Below are positions 5,227-6,318 of a DNA stretch of 6,318 nucleotides, in pieces. This stretch comes from CAYGUI01 sp964353115 (lineage in GTDB: Bacteria; Pseudomonadota; Gammaproteobacteria; JAGOUU01). Each line of letters opens with the position of its first letter. Position 1 is the first letter of the stretch. Both the position numbers and the translations under genes were made by a program. The stretch is taken from positions 1 to 6,318 of the forward strand of contig CAYGUI010000068.1 of assembly GCA_964353115.1 (NCBI GenBank). Reading direction: 5' to 3'. A model generated the notes under the pieces. The model ran no database searches. It was not told where the DNA came from and saw only the letters and a program-made list of their open reading frames with translations.

Positions 5227-6318
5227 TAACAGCATCTTTCAAAATACTATATTTCTCTCCCAACCTATACTCATAAATGGTCGCAAAAGTCAGAGCATTC
5301 TTAATATAATTACGCGTTTCTTTATACGGTATAATTTCAATCCAAACGTCAGGATCATAATCACTAATATATGGCCATTTATATACTGACAATGGTCCAG
5401 CATTGTATGCCGCAATACTTAAAATTATATTTTCCTCATAACGATTTAATAATTTTCTAATATAGTAGCTACCTAATTTTAAATTTATTTCTGGTGTATA
5501 AATATCTTCAATAGTAATATCGTTCATTTGTAATTCTTTGGCCAAGACATTAAACGTACTGTCAGTAATTTGCATCAGACCCTTTGCTCCTGCATGAGAT
5601 ATTGCATTAATAGCAAAAGAGCTTTCCTGGCGATTGATTGCATAAATCAAAGCTGGATTTAATTTATTATTTTTCGCATAGTCATTTATTTCATTAAAAT
5701 AAGTTAATGGAAAGCGACTTAAAATATCATTGTTATCAGAAACTTTTATCAGTGACAAAATAGCAGCATGATTCCATCCTTTTATAGTTGCAAGCTTGGC
5801 TGCTAAAATTTTATCTTTGTCAGAAAAATTGTTAATAGCAGCAATCCATTCTCGCAAAGCATATTGCTTTTTACTTAAAGCATAAAGCTCTAATGCGCGT
5901 CTAATTTGCAAATTATTTTTTATTTTATTTATATCCTGATATCTTATTATGCTCGGTGAGTAATTAAAATTTGGAGCTTGATTAAGTAAATTACTTGCTA
6001 AAAAACCGTAATAATTACGATTATCAGCAATTTTATTTAAAATTAATTCACCTTTTATTTTATTATTTGTTTTTATATATGCCCGTGCCAACCAATATTG
6101 CCATTTAGAATCATGCTGTTGATTCTTTGGCATGCTGTATATAATTTTTATCAAATCTGTCCAATTATTAAGAGACATTGCTGTTAATGCAGATATTCTA
6201 TATATTTTTTCTGTTTTGTTTTTTATTGGAATTTTTTTAATAAAATCTTGTGTAGCTAATTTAGATGAAAAAAATAAATATTGGGATAGTAGGTCTCGGC
6301 CGATTGGGAAAAGAATAC
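5201..6318 (-). CDS. slt: Soluble lytic murein transglycosylase (Slt70 type), 5' end beyond window
   Basis: Slt-type enzymes cut the MurNAc-GlcNAc bond of peptidoglycan in the periplasm, forming 1,6-anhydro-MurNAc ends. The frame is open to the right edge, so the Met at 6178 is internal; residues before it (EKIYRISALTAMSLNNW) match the helical superhelix domain of Slt70, as do WQYWLARA and LASNLL after it. Numbering from that Met, the C-terminal transglycosylase domain spans about 160-305. It carries the catalytic Glu185 in NRQESSF (codon 5626-5624), AGAKGLMQI (196-204) and AAYNAG (256-261), then PYKETRNYIKNAL. The visible part is 371 codons; E. coli Slt is 645 residues as precursor, so roughly 250 residues including the signal peptide lie outside. 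The last eight residues and the stop come from a palindromic repeat. It lies upstream of fabI on the same strand, separated by the repeat element. Confidence 0.9.
   Translation of the reverse strand, partial: ILFPIGRDLLSQYLFFSSKLATQDFIKKIPIKNKTEKIYRISALTAMSLNNWTDLIKIIYSMPKNQQHDSKWQYWLARAYIKTNNKIKGELILNKIADNRNYYGFLASNLLNQAPNFNYSPSIIRYQDINKIKNNLQIRRALELYALSKKQYALREWIAAINNFSDKDKILAAKLATIKGWNHAAILSLIKVSDNNDILSRFPLTYFNEINDYAKNNKLNPALIYAINRQESSFAINAISHAGAKGLMQITDSTFNVLAKELQMNDITIEDIYTPEINLKLGSYYIRKLLNRYEENIILSIAAYNAGPLSVYKWPYISDYDPDVWIEIIPYKETRNYIKNALTFATIYEYRLGEKYSILKDAVTGFPPTRE

Noticed and set aside
4905..5276. Open frames of 123, 75 and 70 codons across the repeat element
   Set aside because: They consist of fabI antisense, palindrome and tandem-repeat translation and unknown bases; stretches such as LDSRLRGND and RHSRVGGNP are typical translations of this repeat.
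6176..6178. ATG at 6178 as the start of the transglycosylase
   Set aside because: The frame stays open to the window edge, and the upstream residues fit the Slt superhelical domain, so this Met is internal.

Overview
The window is an AT-rich (roughly 30% G+C by eye) bacterial chromosomal segment. It probably comes from a gammaproteobacterium, and a Legionellales-type, host-associated lineage is my best guess. The reasons are a PpiD-type periplasmic folding factor close to an E. coli-like FabI, a Slt70-type lytic transglycosylase, tRNAs with encoded CCA ends, strong AT bias, and GC-rich dispersed palindromes of the ATTCCCGC/GCGGGAAT class. The ppiD-fabI neighbourhood is known from Pseudomonas (lon-hupB-ppiD-fabI); the taxon itself is inference. 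All genes here look like housekeeping or common regulatory genes. I did not find a clearly new multi-gene system; the interesting signals are local.

Layout. The left edge (1-332, minus) holds a J-domain co-chaperone gene cut by the window end. A 168-bp intergenic region (333-500) follows, with a near-consensus promoter for the J-domain gene and a weaker opposing promoter for a tRNA unit. On the plus strand come tRNA-Ser(GCU), tRNA-Arg(ACG) and, only 15 bp after the encoded CCA, ppiD (706-2532). Convergent to ppiD, with 5 bp between stop codons, is a membrane GAF-GGDEF diguanylate cyclase (4151-2538). It lies 23 bp downstream of fabI (4957-4175), so the two probably share a transcript. A 15-bp imperfect hairpin between them contains the cyclase start codon.

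Upstream of fabI is a GC-rich repeat element (4980-5226). It has two exact inverted copies of a 27-bp palindromic repeat at its ends, at least four tandem 16-bp units, and a 100-N assembly gap inside. Its right end forms the last codons and stop codon of a Slt-like lytic transglycosylase gene (minus strand), which runs off the right edge; the Met at 6178 is internal, because the frame stays open to 6318. A good fabI promoter candidate sits inside the element, so the fabI transcript may begin with the repeat's hairpin.

How the genes fit together. PpiD (inner-membrane-anchored chaperone), Slt (periplasmic murein hydrolase) and FabI (fatty acid elongation) are all envelope functions but are not known to form one complex. 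The cyclase would add a c-di-GMP output controlled by a periplasmic and/or GAF-sensed signal, and may be translationally coupled to fabI.
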